Part shown: piece after piece, positions 9,975 to 23,329 of the stretch
Layout of the letters: each line of letters opens with the position of its first letter
How positions within the stretch are numbered: the first letter of the stretch is position 1
Assembly: GCA_017591395.1 (NCBI GenBank)
Contig: WEDG01006414.1
Location: forward strand, 1-64,000
Reading direction: 5' to 3'
DNA: 64,000 nt
Source of the DNA: Schistocephalus solidus
Taxonomy: Eukaryota; Platyhelminthes; Cestoda; Diphyllobothriidea; Diphyllobothriidae
Notes under the pieces: generated by a model
Told to the model about the DNA's origin: nothing
Databases searched by the model: none
What the model saw: only the letters and a program-made list of their open reading frames with translations
Made by a program: the position numbers and the translations under genes

Positions 9975-10850
9975 AAAAATTCAAACAACAAAAGGCACTT
10001 ACCGCCACAGGCATGAAAAGGAGCAAAAATTCAAGGAAGCTAACCGTTGCAGGTAGACTCCGTCATTAAGAAAGACGACAGTAACGGGCCTAGGGCTGGC
10101 ATTCCTCACAGAGAATGAGGAAACATGACTGTGGCCACTTGATTAAATATACAATTCTGTTATTACTGAGTGTGACAACACGAGAAAACACAGCACTGAC
10201 AAACAACATGAACAGGATGGAAGTAAAAAGAAATAAACCACATTCATGACAGGCGAGTGTACCAGTAGCTGGATCATGACTACATGTAATGCCACAGAAG
10301 GTCTAAGAACTCCAGTGAAGGTAATTGAAAATCGTTAAACACTAATCTTCCATGATAATTCTCTCCCTCAAAGATAGAAGTGAAGATATAAGTTCCAGGA
10401 AGTAGTCGCGAAGAAGACATCGAGCGATCATGTCCACGTCTTCGCGACCATGTTGCAATTGGAGATAGAGTAGGGTACGAAAGAGTGGCGTCCAACTGCA
10501 TGTGACAAGAAACCAGGACGAAAGTAGGTAGATTTGGCGCTCCAATCACTCTCGAGTTAAAAGAAGCAGTGGTCATATAGTGTATCGTAACGGAAATTTG
10601 GGGGAAAATATGGCTGAAGCGTTTGAAGCATAAAGTGGATTACTAGTTAAATAAACCACAGTATCGAATAAGTATAGGCGTTAAACTAAAAATAATCTAA
10701 TCAGTACAGGCTTGGAAGGTGGCAATGAACCTAGGTCCTGTTGTGCAAACCGCCGACATTAAGAGGCAAAGCCGAATAAAATGAGGCTATAATACGAAAC
10801 AATGAACACTAGTGGTTTTAACTGAGCAATTGAATATTGACGTGTAAGAT
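9975..10850. other. NDUFV2 intron sequence, unassigned open frames
   Basis: The expected upstream NDUFV2 exon is not recognisable here. Minus frames at 10280-10576 and 10342-10545 overlap each other. One contains HGREDVDMIARCLLRDYF, which looks protein-like but lacks convincing splice sites. A short hairpin (cgcgaaga / tcttcgcg) spans 10407-10446. Confidence 0.3.
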
Positions 10851-11930
10851 ACGACTTTGATAATACCTGGCCCAGTTGATCTCTAATTTCCGTGCCTTTC
10901 GAAATTTCGCCTACGAATGTGTTATACGCGGCTACCAGAATTTGCTGTTTTAAGGGCGCATCCCTTAGCTTTTTGACGCGTTGAAATTAAACGCTCGCAG
11001 CACTGATACCATAAGCTACATGCAAAACAGTTTACACACCAGACCAGAGTGCTATTATCGGGACCTGTCGAAGTGCCAGACCTCATTCTTTCCCTACCCG
11101 TCGCAAAATTGTCAGGTGTCCGTGATTAACCATCTGTCTAATGTACGAGCCTGTTTAAATTGGCACTTATATTCTGAGAACATTCCACTGTCACGCGTTG
11201 ACGTGGGGAGTTAGTATCTAGAGCATTTCGAACAGATACGTCATCCAGTGACTAGGCTGACTGGAATCGCCATTCGGGCTCTTTTGGAGTCTTCGGTTAT
11301 CTGTAGCCCAAAATCGAAATGGCACGGCATGCCCTGGTAACATTTTCTCCGCCAAGCGCAAGCACAGACTCCTCAACGCTTCAGACGCACGGTCAGGAAT
11401 TGCAACCGCTCAGGATAGATTAAGCTAAGACAGTCTGGATTTGTGAACTGCAGAAATGCTCCTCGAAGGGAAATGTCTGATTGACTGTTCTGAAAGTATT
11501 TGTAATTTCACGGGCAGCCACGCAAGCTTCACATGTCTCACTTAATCGAACTGGGGCCGCTGGCTCAACCAATCAGAGTACGGAATGCTAACTAGCTGTG
11601 CATCGTCACTCTATCGGCGAAAAACTCTCCAGCTAAACTGCTATCAAGGATTGGGGGATCAAAGTAAGGTTAATACTTAATGCTACGTGAATCCCCACTG
11701 GGTTTCCAAATGTCCACCTAAAAGTCAGGCACCATTAAAAAGTACACTATCGCCAAACTTTTACGATGCTGTAGAACAAAATACCGAAGCTTTGCAATGG
11801 TAAAACCTAAGCGCATGAAGGTTTCTAAAAAGATAAGCTGTGAGCATACGAGGACTCGTGAATACTCGGGGCCTGCGCGAGTCAATAAACAAAAATTGCC
11901 TGTTTGGTAACGAAAATTCAGCAGTTGCAC
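10850..11930. other. GC-richer island with possible exon-like stretches
   Basis: GC is visibly higher than in the flanks. Minus-strand short open stretches include one with QILVAAYNTFVGEISKGTEI ending at a CAG|gtatta donor-like site (about 10885-10990), and another with VRLSETCEACVAAREITNTF (about 11440-11580). They do not join into one frame and I recognise no family. They could be a decayed retroelement or exons of an unknown gene. Confidence 0.25.
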
Positions 11931-11939
11931 ATGGAGTTA

Positions 11940-14900
11940 ATTTTACCTGTTAAACAACGTTTATATTTTTCTTCTGCATGTTTGCAGTCGAATGTATATA
12001 TAACACCAGTCGCATTGGTTTCTTAAATATGTTTTCAATTTTAAACAAATATTCAAATGCTCTTTATCAAAAGATAAAATAAAATAGTTCCCCTCGAAAT
12101 CATCAAGTGAAACGTATTCTCCTTTGCATTGCGCCCCTGATAGATAAAAATTCCTTCACCAGACACCTTTGTTTCTGTTTAATTCTCTTAAATAATATAA
12201 TACCCACTTGTGTCATCATTTTATTTGCACGATACACTTTGCACCTTATATATTCATTGACTTGGAATTTCTCTTGATATATGACTAAGCAATGAAATGC
12301 CATGATCGTGCAGAAAATGCACAGAGTGATATGTTTTTCTTTTGAAAGGAAAAAGACATCTGTGCGGTGAGCGAAATTTCTCTACCGATCTGCAGGCGCC
12401 GAAAGAACACCATGTGGTTAATCTCGGATGCAGTTCGGTTCGATCTTATTTTTGTGGCCCATCTGGTATACTCTGCCTTTTTACCATCCGCATCTTTTGC
12501 GTAAGCATCTTTGTTTTTCGGGTCCCATCTGGTAGCGAGATGTTATATAAATGCACTAATGCATTAATTCCTTTCTCATGGTTATTTTTATATAAATCTA
12601 TAGTAAATCAATACGCATTGAGCGCAGTTTCCGCATATACAAGCTGCTTAAGAGGTTTAAAGTCGCTGGTCCTAAATGTAATTAATTTTATATATTTAAT
12701 CCTGATTATTAACGTGTCCTCATAAATACTACTAAAGTTAATCCGTAAAGTATTCTTAATGAATTTCGTATACGGGTTGCAACTAATTCTACAAGGTCAA
12801 AGTGAACACTGAAAGTAAAACGTTTGTGTCCATGAGTAACCTTGTGAATGATGTCATAAAATTCGAAACACAATGCTTCTCCTATGGATAACGTTAGTAT
12901 AATGTTGATGTGATTTTGAGTCCTAGTAAACAAATATTTGTCGACAAGGGTTTTTAATAAATTAAATTAAATTAGTTCACGCAAAACCATCGTTAATTAT
13001 TTCTTGTTTAAGGTGCCTAGCACTGAAGATTTAGGTTTTACGAAAACAGATGACAAGTTCTACTATTCCAGTTACTGAGTTGAAATGCTTTAAACAAGTA
13101 GTGCAGTCCGCGTAAAGCATACGAACCTCAAAGTGCACAAATTAAATCAAAACGTTCGTCTCTAAAGTTGCTCTTTATTTAATTTTGCCAACATAAAAAT
13201 ATATTAATACTTTGCAAACCCAAAATAATGTAAGGCACGTAATAACCTGAAAAAATTAAAAATAACTAAATTTTTAAGAGATATTCAAGCGTTAATATAA
13301 AAATCACTTTTTCAAAAGTAAAATTGGTTTTGCGTTTAAAAGCAGAAATGAAAAATTTGCTAATATAAATTCTTTTACCATTCCAACATCGTATTAATCA
13401 TTGTTTTTGTTTTTCTTAATATTATGATGTATTAAATGTGTAATATACAGTACTGCTCGTTGCAAGGAAAAAAGTATATATCATGCAAAATAAAGTGAGG
13501 CACTCGATTTTAGCTACATATCGGAGATTTAGGTAATTGTGCATGCATACACTAATTTAGCCACCAGTTATCAGGCTCATTTAAAAATATCAAGATATTT
13601 AATTGAAAATATGATTTGAAGAATGAAATGAAGGCAAATTAAGGATTTCCGGTTGAATATTTAAATGTATCGTTTTATCCCGTTACAAGGTTACATGTTC
13701 ATGTCACATATTGTTCATTGACTTTCCTCAGATACGCTTTTTGGCCATTTCATTCGGTTTCAAAAACGGGGATTTCATTCATTTATTCGAAGACTCAACC
13801 ACAGTGCCACTGCTTTAAACTCAGTCCGTTTATTTCGAACGTCTGTAAAGATACATGGAATTTGCCCTCTTTGATAGTTTCTGATGACATATCGCAAATG
13901 GGATGTGACGATGTTGGTCATCCGACACACTGAAAATGCCATCTGACTCGTAGTGTGAAGAGCTGGATTCAAGTATGGTGGAGGGTTGTTGGCTCATTTT
14001 CTCAAACACAGCATAACGATTCCGCCTGCATCTGCGTCAACCTGTTGACTGTCTGGGCTTTTAACCTATCCACCATTGGCAACGATTTTCTTTGCTTTCG
14101 GGGAACCATGTTAGCCTATTGCCGGTATATTACTGCCCAGTTGGATCCGCAACTGGGATTTGCTTGGTGCCCTTTGGACATTTAAAACTGGATAATCGAT
14201 AAAATGAAAAAGGTCTCTAATTGTCCATCGAAATTATACAATTTTCGAAAAAAACTTCAATATAACGTATAAGCTACATTATAGGGCAGCGAGAGAAAAA
14301 AATGAAACTGGGTTATTTACATGTGACAAACTAAACGTTAATTAACCGAAAGCAAAATGCGCTGGAGGTTATCGCAAGACCGCAGTAGCAAGTTCCAAGC
14401 GAAATCTTTATTTTGATTTTCAATTTATGCATTTAAATTGTGCGTGTTGTCAAACATTCTTATGCAAATAAATGAATAGGCAGTTGGTGATGGAAAAAGG
14501 CACTGTTGTGTAGAAAACCAATGATGCATGGCCATATGGGTTTCATTTGAAGAAACTGAAGAAATTTTACAAAAGAGTCAGATCTAAGTTGCTTTTATGA
14601 ATAAAACCGAGTTTGGGTCAATGATATCTTTTTGTTTCATTAAACAAGACAAACCTGCTAATGTTTGCAGCATTTGATCACCCTTTTTAGTAATAAAAAA
14701 TATAAACGAATTTTGCAGGCCCAAAACACACGATTACATGTTTTTTTTTTGAAGGTGCTGCGAGTGAAGTGCACACGACTGCTCTCTATTCAGATTTATC
14801 TCGAAATATCTTGTTCGTTTAATCCCTCTAGGAGGGGGAACATTGTAATATTGTTTCACAATACTGTCATCAGAAGTTAAACCAACTTACAAAAGACTGT

Positions 14901-17140
14901 TTTTTATTTACAAAATTGACCGTCACATTTTCGGGTCTAAAATCACGTATATTTTCTCATAAGCACATCGGTTTGCATATATTACTCATTTCATACTGTT
15001 TTACATACTGCGAGTTTATTGAAACTGTGATAATAAGATCATTTGTATACTTCTCTAGCACCATTTTAAAGGGAACTGACATCTGCCCTTTATTTCGAGA
15101 CTCAGTCAAGAGCGACCGTAAAGTTGGACATTTCGGCCAGTATTTATCGTTTGCGATATTATGGTGATACCTGTATTTTGCGTACGATTTGTATCCGCGC
15201 TGATTGGAGGACGTATTTGCTGAATACCCTTGGAATGATATTTTTTCAAAACAAAACAAATATCTCTCCTTGAATGGGTCTTTAGCGTTCTACCTAATTT
15301 TAGAACACGCCTCTGGTTTCGCCAAATATGCGCTTAAATGACATTAGCGTATTTTCTTCACAAATCGTTTCAATGAATTTAGCGAAAAAACGTTTAATGT
15401 CTAAGAAATTAAATTTGCTTCTGGTTCACTAGAAGCAATCTACTAGAGTGACTTTATTACTTTTCTCAGAACATTCTTGGTGGTCACGCAACAATTTGGT
15501 CAGGTTGACTTATATGGCCCCCAGACACCTGGCAATGTAGGGAGTATTCGCGCCACATTTCCGGAAAAATGGCCTTAAATTTAGCGTTTTAAGTTACTTT
15601 AAGGTTAAGATCAGAAGGCGTGTTTAGGGTATTTTTAGGTTAAATAATGATGCAAATATTTAATTATATTTTGGGACTATTTTAAGCAATAGGACATGGA
15701 ATCATTTATAATTTATGAAATTATGCACAGTTGTTAGTTTACATCGTCGGTGGTCCTTTCTATTCCCATGTTCTGTTTAAGGGGTGTCATAAGTAAATGT
15801 TTTTCATCAAAGTCCCGGCCGAAAATTGGCGTTGCAACCCACAAGCAACAGCAAGCAACATTGGTGTCATTGTTTATTTACAAAAACGTGCTAGATAATA
15901 TTATAAGCGTACTTACTTTTTAAATGTTTTCACTTTGGTCTACCAGTACGGAAGATTACTTTTGGGTTCCACTGCCTTTCCAGCACTCTGTGCCAATCAA
16001 ATCTGTAGTAATATAAATAAAAAAATGTTATCTTTCCTTCAAAAGGAGAGATTTTGTATACTGAACAACATTCATTCTGTGCGCACAAAAATGTCACTTT
16101 TCTCATTTTCAGAGGAAGTTAGATATTCGTGATCCACACTTTTCTTATAGAAGACAGCCGGCGATTGAGATCATGCAGAATTTAGAATCAGAATGCCGGC
16201 TTTGGATTAAATTTTTTGTTCAAAAAAGCACTAGAAAAAACATTAAAACTTATTAATAACCCCAATTACCTATAAATTGTAGTCGGAATCCATTGAAAAA
16301 TTAAGTAAGCAGTTTATTATAATTTGATTAATGACATACAGGAACGTACAACATGTCTTCCACGGAATGCATAAAAAGCTTGTGAACTGAAGCTTAATGA
16401 AAATGCAAAAGCAGATCGCTCACAAACTTATTCCCGGAATGGAAACAAATTATAAAATAATAAATACCCTATTTGAAAAAAAATATTAAAAAAACGTGGT
16501 TTTCTATCAAATAGGTACACGAACGCATATTTTAATTATGGTTTTCTCTAATGACGTCTTTAAATTTATAAAAGGGATTGAATATCCGTAATAAATAATG
16601 GCTTAGTTCGCTGTCATTATAGTACGATTTTCTTTACAAGGTAGAAGAAATATCGTTTAGAAGTCAGCATTTATATTTATCTGATATATTGTAGATTTTT
16701 CTTTAAAAAAATAAGCATAACTATTGATATATTGAATATCTCAGAATCAAAAAATGTTTTTGTTTATGGTGTTGAAGATCGGTAATCGTTTGTAACTCAT
16801 ACAAGTATATATGCATGTTTCTTAACAGTTGGCAGCATCACATATTATGCTAACGAGCATGAGCACCGTCACCTATCCAGGGTATATTGGTTTTGTTTAT
16901 AAGCGTTATCTCCTTTAGTTACGTCAGATGACTAAATCCAGCTGGGATTTGCATATACACACCTTATAACCTTTTATTCTGTGTTATACTTTTTGTGAGT
17001 GGTCACTCGATCGACGACGTCATTGCAGCCTTTAAGTTCAGAACAGAAAGACTGTTGGTATAAATTATAAAATCAACGAACAATGATATTCCTTTAGAAC
17101 ACGGACCCTCTTTGAGCATTCCACCATATAGAAAAGCAGA
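11940..17140. other. AT-rich non-coding DNA
   Basis: Mostly AT-rich with homopolymer runs. The longest open frame (12342-12725, +, 127 codons) has no family motif and a composition expected of chance frames in AT-rich DNA. A slightly GC-richer patch at 13720-14190 has overlapping frames on both strands and no recognisable product. Confidence 0.45.
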
Positions 17141-17830
17141 AAATTATCAATTGTGAGTAATGGTTCTATTCCTGCTCAAATCATAACGATATATTGACCG
17201 ATGGTTTTGACAAAATCCACGATGGCCCCCCAAAAAAGATGGTGTCTGAACGGTGGAATGGGTTGCATCTACCGCACATTCTCTCTCTCCTACACCTGGG
17301 AACCTTGTTCTGGCCAATCCCAGAGGCATGGCGTCGGAAGAAGGCGCATGTGTCTGGCGCGGCCGGAACCGTCCCTAAGCGGGCTGCCACATCTGGTTTG
17401 GAGCACACGGAGAAAATGTCATGCAGGCCAAAGTAAGAAAGAGCCATTTAGGCCGGTCCCTCCATCCATCACTTGGAAACTTCAACCAAAAACATACTCG
17501 TTTGTTATACAATTGGAGAATGAACTTGCGGTACATTTCACGCTTTTGTTTCAAGCCATTGACAGCACTTTTTTGAGATTCAAGCTGCAAGTACATATTG
17601 TTTGTAGGAGCATTCCTAACCGATTTGTTCACACGCCGCCCTCACATCACTGCCAACGCTGCAGAATCGATCCACCCATAGGCAGTGCGCATGGTGATAT
17701 CGAGAGAGCTTCCGACTGGAATTAACGCTCTTTTGCCATTGTGGATTCGATCGAGTTGTCGGATGGTGACTATCCACCATGCTACCACCATGAACATCTT
17801 CGTGAGCATTCAATGTCAATGCATGAAAAA
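17140..17830. other. GC-richer patch with overlapping open frames
   Basis: Open frames overlap on both strands; the longest is plus 17201-17725 with 174 codons. The peptide shows no transmembrane, catalytic or metal-binding pattern that I can name. Two plus and three minus frames share the same bases, which suggests base composition rather than selection. It is probably an unrecognised repeat. Confidence 0.3.
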
Positions 17831-18790
17831 AAATGTCTGATTTGAAAAACAGCTTACGTTATTGATAATAAGGGAGACGAGAACGTGAAAAAGCGTTGAA
17901 CAAAGTCCTAGCATGAATTACACTAATACTGTCCATTATTTTACTGTTTGAATGCCTTTTAATAAGGCTTTGGATAACGCATGCACTTTTATTTTAATAA
18001 ACTTATAATTCTTATTTATTGTAGCAAGTATATTAATGTGATACGCGTGAATCTATTGTGCATCCTACTAGTCTTTAAAATGCCCAGTTGAATTTTTACA
18101 TTTATTAATCGTAAACAATACACGGCAAAATGCTCTGGGCGGTAAGTAAGATAAAATGCGAAAACGTGGAGGAATGGGATCATTCAGTCTATTTAGTAAA
18201 CAATGGATCCAACCACAAAGACCGTAGGTTCAAAATGGACATCTAATGCGCGTTTCTGTCACTTTACACCTCAGGTGGCCTGCTAGAAATGGCAGTATGG
18301 AGCGCAGATATGCCGATGTACGCCAAGCGGTATGTCAAAAGCGTTGACGCATGGGACAGGAAGACTTTCCGACAATAAGCTCAGAGTGGAGGGAGATTTA
18401 CATCATCAGCAAACCACTTATCATCATATAGCATTACCATTCCGAAGTTTCGTTCTATTGTCATATCCATTAAAACCATGTACCGACCACTGGCAGAACA
18501 CGAAAGCATTCTGATGATTCGTCTCCAAAGGAGCAAATCCTATCTAAGCAAAGACAGGAAAATAATGGCAGAACAAAAGAGAATGAGGAGAAGCATGCAA
18601 GTAACTTTAATATTTTATCTAAGAGATTGGGTTTGTGAGAGGAAGGTTAGCGAATTATATCATAAAGTTAACAAATTTTAGTAAAAGCAGTATTTATATG
18701 AAAAAAATAATTAAAGATTTGATTTCAGAGTAACGATATGAGAGCGGACGGAAGATACGTCATTGTTTGACGAACGTTAACCTGCGATTG
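17830..18790. other. AT-rich non-coding DNA, nothing recognised
   Basis: Only short open frames (18332-18514 and 18478-18681) without motifs. Confidence 0.4.
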
Positions 18791-18799
18791 CGGAAATAA

Positions 18800-19330
18800 C
18801 TTATTCCGCTCTGTCTTGATGCTCTTTCTCGAGCCCGGCAAGCAGCCCTACAGAATTAAAGGCAGACTTAACAACCCGGGGTGGAGCCACAGGCCCGTTG
18901 TCATGCTGGTTAAGAACGGAAATATTTGCATTCGTCGATGGACGCTCACCGATCACTAACGGAACTATCTCCTTCCGCTATGGGTTGCGACTCGAGCTCC
19001 GCCGACAACCGCACAGTGGCTACTACTAGTAAAGGCAGATTAACAATGCCAAATGCCAGCTGCTATCACTGCTCATAAATGAGCCTCAAGGCAGAGCGGA
19101 ACGAGTAACATTCGTCACCGATCGATGCGGTTCATCAGTGAATGTCTGTATTTCTGATCTAAACCGGCAAGACAATATGATTGGTGCTCGAGGATTAGAA
19201 CGATAGACTTCTGATCAGTCAGTCGCGTGTTCGATCCTCGGATGATGCATCATCTTATGTTGGGTATGCTAAGCGACGACGGCTAATCAGGCAGAAAAGG
19301 CAATTCCAGTCTTCCCTTGTCTTTTCGGCT
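18800..19330 (+). repeat. fold-back plus tRNA-Arg-like composite element, copy 1
   Basis: Inverted arms at 18804-18824 (ttccgctctgtcttgatgctc) and 19081-19101 (gagcctcaaggcagagcggaa) pair over about 20 bases and enclose about 256 bases. Downstream at 19181-19241 is a tRNA-like segment. It has a D-arm-like start, an anticodon-arm stretch 'gacttctgatc' and an intact B-box 'gtgttcgatcct', so it could have been a pol III promoter. A tail follows with 'gacggctaatcaggcagaaa', matching copy 2 at 53195. The inner arm sequence near 18926-18965 is an inverted version of sequence that lies outside the arms in copy 2, so copy 1 carries a nested inversion. Confidence 0.75.
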
Positions 19331-19359
19331 TTTTCAGTCTACAATCAACACGATAATAA

Positions 19360-19470
19360 CCTTAACCCTTCGACTAATCATGATTCTCACCCGAAATCTG
19401 CTATTAAATACAAAAACCTTAAGCCAACCTGAAACGTCAATCTTAGCCTTACCTTAATCCTGAACATAAA
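19360..19470. repeat. degenerate TAACC-rich tract
   Basis: Irregular repeats such as aaccttaaccc, aaccttaagccaacc and agccttaccttaatcc spaced over about 110 bases. It resembles a decayed (TAACCY)n array, like the one at 57.96-58.15 kb. Confidence 0.4.
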
Positions 19471-20765
19471 TTCATTGGAATTTAGCGCAAAGCCACGTAT
19501 GTCGTGGTTATTTCGTCTTACCGTGTTCAGTTTAGGCAGCCACACAAGGTGCCCTTACCAAACGCTCATTAGCAATTTCGTTTTCTGAACCATTCTGTTG
19601 CTAATTCTTCGACTGCGCGGGTTGACATTGAGAATAATTTGGTAAATTGAAACAAACAACTGACGATTGTAGGAATTGCTGCCTTGCGTCATGTACCTTC
19701 AGCCGTATTGACCGTTTTTAAAGTCCTTCATTTGAGAAATAAAGTGATCATATAGGAACACCTATTTGCATCCTGTCAAATAAGTCATAATATTACATAA
19801 AAACTGCTCTATAAGAGACATTTCTAAGCCTGATGTTGTTCGAGTTAACAGCAAATTACATTCCAGTATCTAGAAATTTCCTTTTTTTCCGGTTTAACAA
19901 GACGAAAACCCTGCATGAATTGATGGTAAAAATGCCTCCTGTTTTTTTTCAAAGTTCCGTACACGTCATACAAAACTTTAGTTAATTTTGTCCTGAAGTA
20001 AGAAAGGGACGCATTTGACATTCATACGATCCGTTAATTTGTTTACTGTCATAGGTAGTTAGATATATTTTTAGACCTTGTGACCCTGTTATTCTTCTGA
20101 ATATACGCCAAAGTTCAATCGAAATCTGAGTGATTCCTGATGTTTGGACAGATTGGTTTACGGTTTTCTTCGAGGTCCACTGTCGTACTGGGAAGTGGAC
20201 GCCGCTCAGAGTTTTTTGTCGATTTTTGGAAGACACGCAGGTTAAAGCTGAACAAGACTTATTTTTCCTTTGCACTCACCGTTTTTGTTGGAGGACTAAG
20301 GAAAACTAAGAAAGTATAGGCTCGCGTTCAGCGGCTAGCAAGTCTATAATTGCTGCACGTAAAAGTTTGATGGTTGACAAGGTTAGGCCTCCCACATAAA
20401 AGTATCGGAAGAAACTTATAAGATCATGTTTTTTTCATGGGGAGGGAGCAATATCGCAACAACGCAACCACCTACACGAGATTAGTAACGTCGTCCGCCG
20501 TGTAGCTAGCTAACTTATGCACCCAAGAGCGACTTACGCGCGGCTTTCACCAATCAATAAAGATGCGAATATTGATCGGGCGTTGCAAGACAGCGGTGGA
20601 GGCATGCGCGTATGCACCGTTTATTACGTGTGCTATGCTGACTGAAGATGACGGCGGTACGCGTCGCTAGTGACGAGCTGGCAGCTGCATGCACCCGACC
20701 TGGCCCGCCAACCCCACAAATGCCAAACATAATTGAGAGAGTTCGTCATATGTGGCATTAAGGTC
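19470..20765. other. non-coding, one unassigned minus frame
   Basis: A 97-codon minus frame (20275-19982) has plausible composition but no recognised domain and no splice support. GC rises from 20280 to 20700 with no identifiable product. Confidence 0.3.
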
Positions 20766-20769
20766 ATAG

Positions 20770-20870
20770 TACGTTGGTGCATGTGATCGGGGATAGAGAG
20801 TGAGGTTGACGGCTCTGCGCATTTTTCTCGCTACAAAACACTCGAACGTGCTTGAAACTATCATGGTTGA
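20770..20870 (+). repeat. repeat family A fragment
   Basis: Aligns with 34135-34222: shared 'gagagtgaggt.ga.ggct..gcgcatttt', then 'gaaactatca.ggt'. About three quarters of positions match by eye. Confidence 0.65.
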
Positions 20871-23010
20871 GCACAGTTATTATTTTGAGCCACTGCCTAG
20901 AGTGTGTAACATAACTGTGGTTTGTCTACTCCCCTTGACAAACAAACCCAAATGCGCAATTCTCGCTTATATGCAAAGTCTCATTTACGATACTGTCTAG
21001 TTAAATGTGACAGTTTCAATTCATACTGACTTACAGACTTATTGGCCGTATTTTTAGGATAAAATGTTTTAAACTTTTGTCAGGACATGGAAAATACCTG
21101 CTTTGACATTTATTTACTAGCAGCTACGCTACCAGTTACCATTTACTCTTATATAAATACATGGATGAAATAAGCCACCTTTCATTAGATCTAACATATC
21201 TTGTAGGCAATCGATTTTTAATCACCTTTATTAGATAATGAAAACAAAAACTTATTAAGTAAGGTAATGTCTCGCTTATTTGACAGCAATTATCTAGTGA
21301 ATTTAAGGATAAGTATGTTGGGTTGCTATTCAACTCAGGTTAATCAACCACAAATCTGACACAGAAAGTAGATTTCAGAACTTATTTGTCTTTCTCAGAT
21401 TCTATCGAAAAAAATACTGGCAATTGACCGATATCTGTAACCAGGAGCCTCTAACCTGATCGCTATGCGCGTGACATGCTATTCATTATGTTGCTCAATC
21501 GGCTTAACCAAATCCGCCAATAGCTGGGGATTAATGCACAGCAGCGCTCGTACCAAACATATTTTGAAATATGACAGCGCGTTAATCATGTGTGACCTTC
21601 AATAGTGTGACATTTGGGTCTCCTTTCGGAAAAGACGCTCATGCCCCAATCCGCATGGCATTCAAAGGGATAGTAGTTTGATGGCAAGCAATTGAGATCT
21701 GTCAAAGTTTGTGCATCCGAAACGTTCTACATGTTACCTACCTGACTAGCCTGTTTCAAAAAATCTCCTTCCTTATCTAGATGGATATTTAAAATTATGT
21801 TATTAGTCAAAATTGTGATAAATTTCTGCCTTAAACTACAAAACACAATATTTAGGCTATTACCTATATTATTGGTTGTTGTATACGTCTTTTAAAATAG
21901 AGTAATAAAAACTAAATACTGTTATAAGGAGAAATTTCTCTTTCGTAAGAAACACATTTTGGACTGAGGAATGTGTTTGAATGAAGTTGAAAGCCAGCCA
22001 TGTTATTTTATAGAATAACAGTCACTGAGACTATTTTTAAATGTTCAACTCTATATGATGTCGCGCATTAAGGCAGAAATATTATAAACGCAGGCAATCC
22101 ATTCGTTTTAACGTACTGATTCTGCCTCGTGATTTTAGTTATAATTATAAGAAACGTCTGGAACTGGCCAGTGTCTACTGGTTAGTTAACAGTTTTAACC
22201 TATAAAAACATATGTGTTAGTTAACTAGTTCTTGTCTGTACAAAATTTAGAAAAAAGAAGTGCAAGCCATTCACATTCTTTGCATTATATCAATAGTTAT
22301 AGTGCGCAAATATTAATACATTCGGAGAAAAAATGACTGTTAAAAGAAACTAGCCCTTGCGTTGCTGGCATCTTCGTGATCAGTACATTCCATTGGAGAG
22401 ACCTTAATCAGCCGAAAGTTACATCCCTCTTCATAGCTTTACATTGTTAAAACAGAAAGTGTGTCAGAATTTGTATTAGAGCATTTGGAAATAGGCAACT
22501 TATAAAGGAATTTAAGTCAAGTGAATGGAAACGTATTTATCACAGACGTCTGTTTTCCACGCTCAACTGGGAACCTTATGGTCATTTAAAAAATTATCAA
22601 CGACTAAGCACGCAAAAATTTGACAAATTCATATAATAAAATTACTTCGGGGAGGTTTGAATAAAATATTTAGCACAAAATCCTTGTTTGTGGGTAAGCA
22701 CTGAAATCCGAACACTGAAACTTAATGGATTCCACTGTCAGCACTTATTGCCCACAAATGACGGAAGAAATGGTTTTGTAAGTAAACACATAGTGGTTCG
22801 CTTATACTATCATCTGCCAACAAATTGAAATTTACTTTTACCAGTCACCCATTTCAAGGGTAATCACCAAGTTATCATTTAAGGTGTTTTTAAAAGAAGC
22901 TTTTTTAAAAACTTTTCAGAAACACACGCTCATGTATACACGTAGCGGGCAAGGACAGCCTGCCAGCCAAGTCCACCACCATGTGCATTGAATCCTTTCA
23001 TTGCTTTTCT
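20870..23010. other. AT-rich non-coding DNA
   Basis: Short frames only; no repeat shared with other parts of the window was noticed. Confidence 0.4.
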
Positions 23011-23019
23011 TGGGCAGCA

Positions 23020-23227
23020 AATGAAGTCATTGCATGAGCCGACATTCGTCCAGAAGAACAAGTGAAAACCTTCCCGCATGGTTCGCAAAAGGGCCAATTA
23101 AAGAACGTAAACTGCTCCATTTTCGCACATATGCAGACACAGATCACCGCGTAGATCACAGGTGGGCTTTCCATGTGATCTACGAGGTCCTCTTAAGCTA
23201 TTTAATATCCGCTGAACAGCGTTTGCT
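23020..23227 (-). other. small minus frame with half a zinc-finger pattern
   Basis: The minus strand holds an open stretch with CEPCGKVFTCSSGRMSAH. This is a Cx2C-GK.F-x-H arrangement like the first half of a C2H2 finger, but the second histidine is missing. A plus frame (23034-23315) overlaps it. It could be a decayed zinc-finger exon or chance. Confidence 0.2.
23150..23184. repeat. perfect 11-base inverted repeat
   Basis: cgtagatcaca (23150-23160) and tgtgatctacg (23174-23184) are exact reverse complements with a 13-base loop. No flanking tRNA or IS-like feature is seen. Confidence 0.7.
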
Positions 23228-23329
23228 GGTGACGGCAGAGGCCACTGTAATAAGCTTACGGAAACTGGTCCTGTGTGAGCAAAATAACTTCATACAGGCG
23301 CCACAGTTATCATAGGCGATAGCCACTAT

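Noticed and set aside
17201..17725. 174-codon plus frame, the longest in the window
   Set aside because: No recognisable motif; it overlaps several other frames on both strands in a locally GC-richer patch, so chance or an unknown repeat is likelier.
19982..20275. 97-codon minus frame
   Set aside because: Protein-like composition but no domain, no splice support and no repeat relationship.
23020..23227. C2H2 zinc-finger protein
   Set aside because: Only the Cx2C half and one His are present; one unit in a 69-codon frame is not enough.
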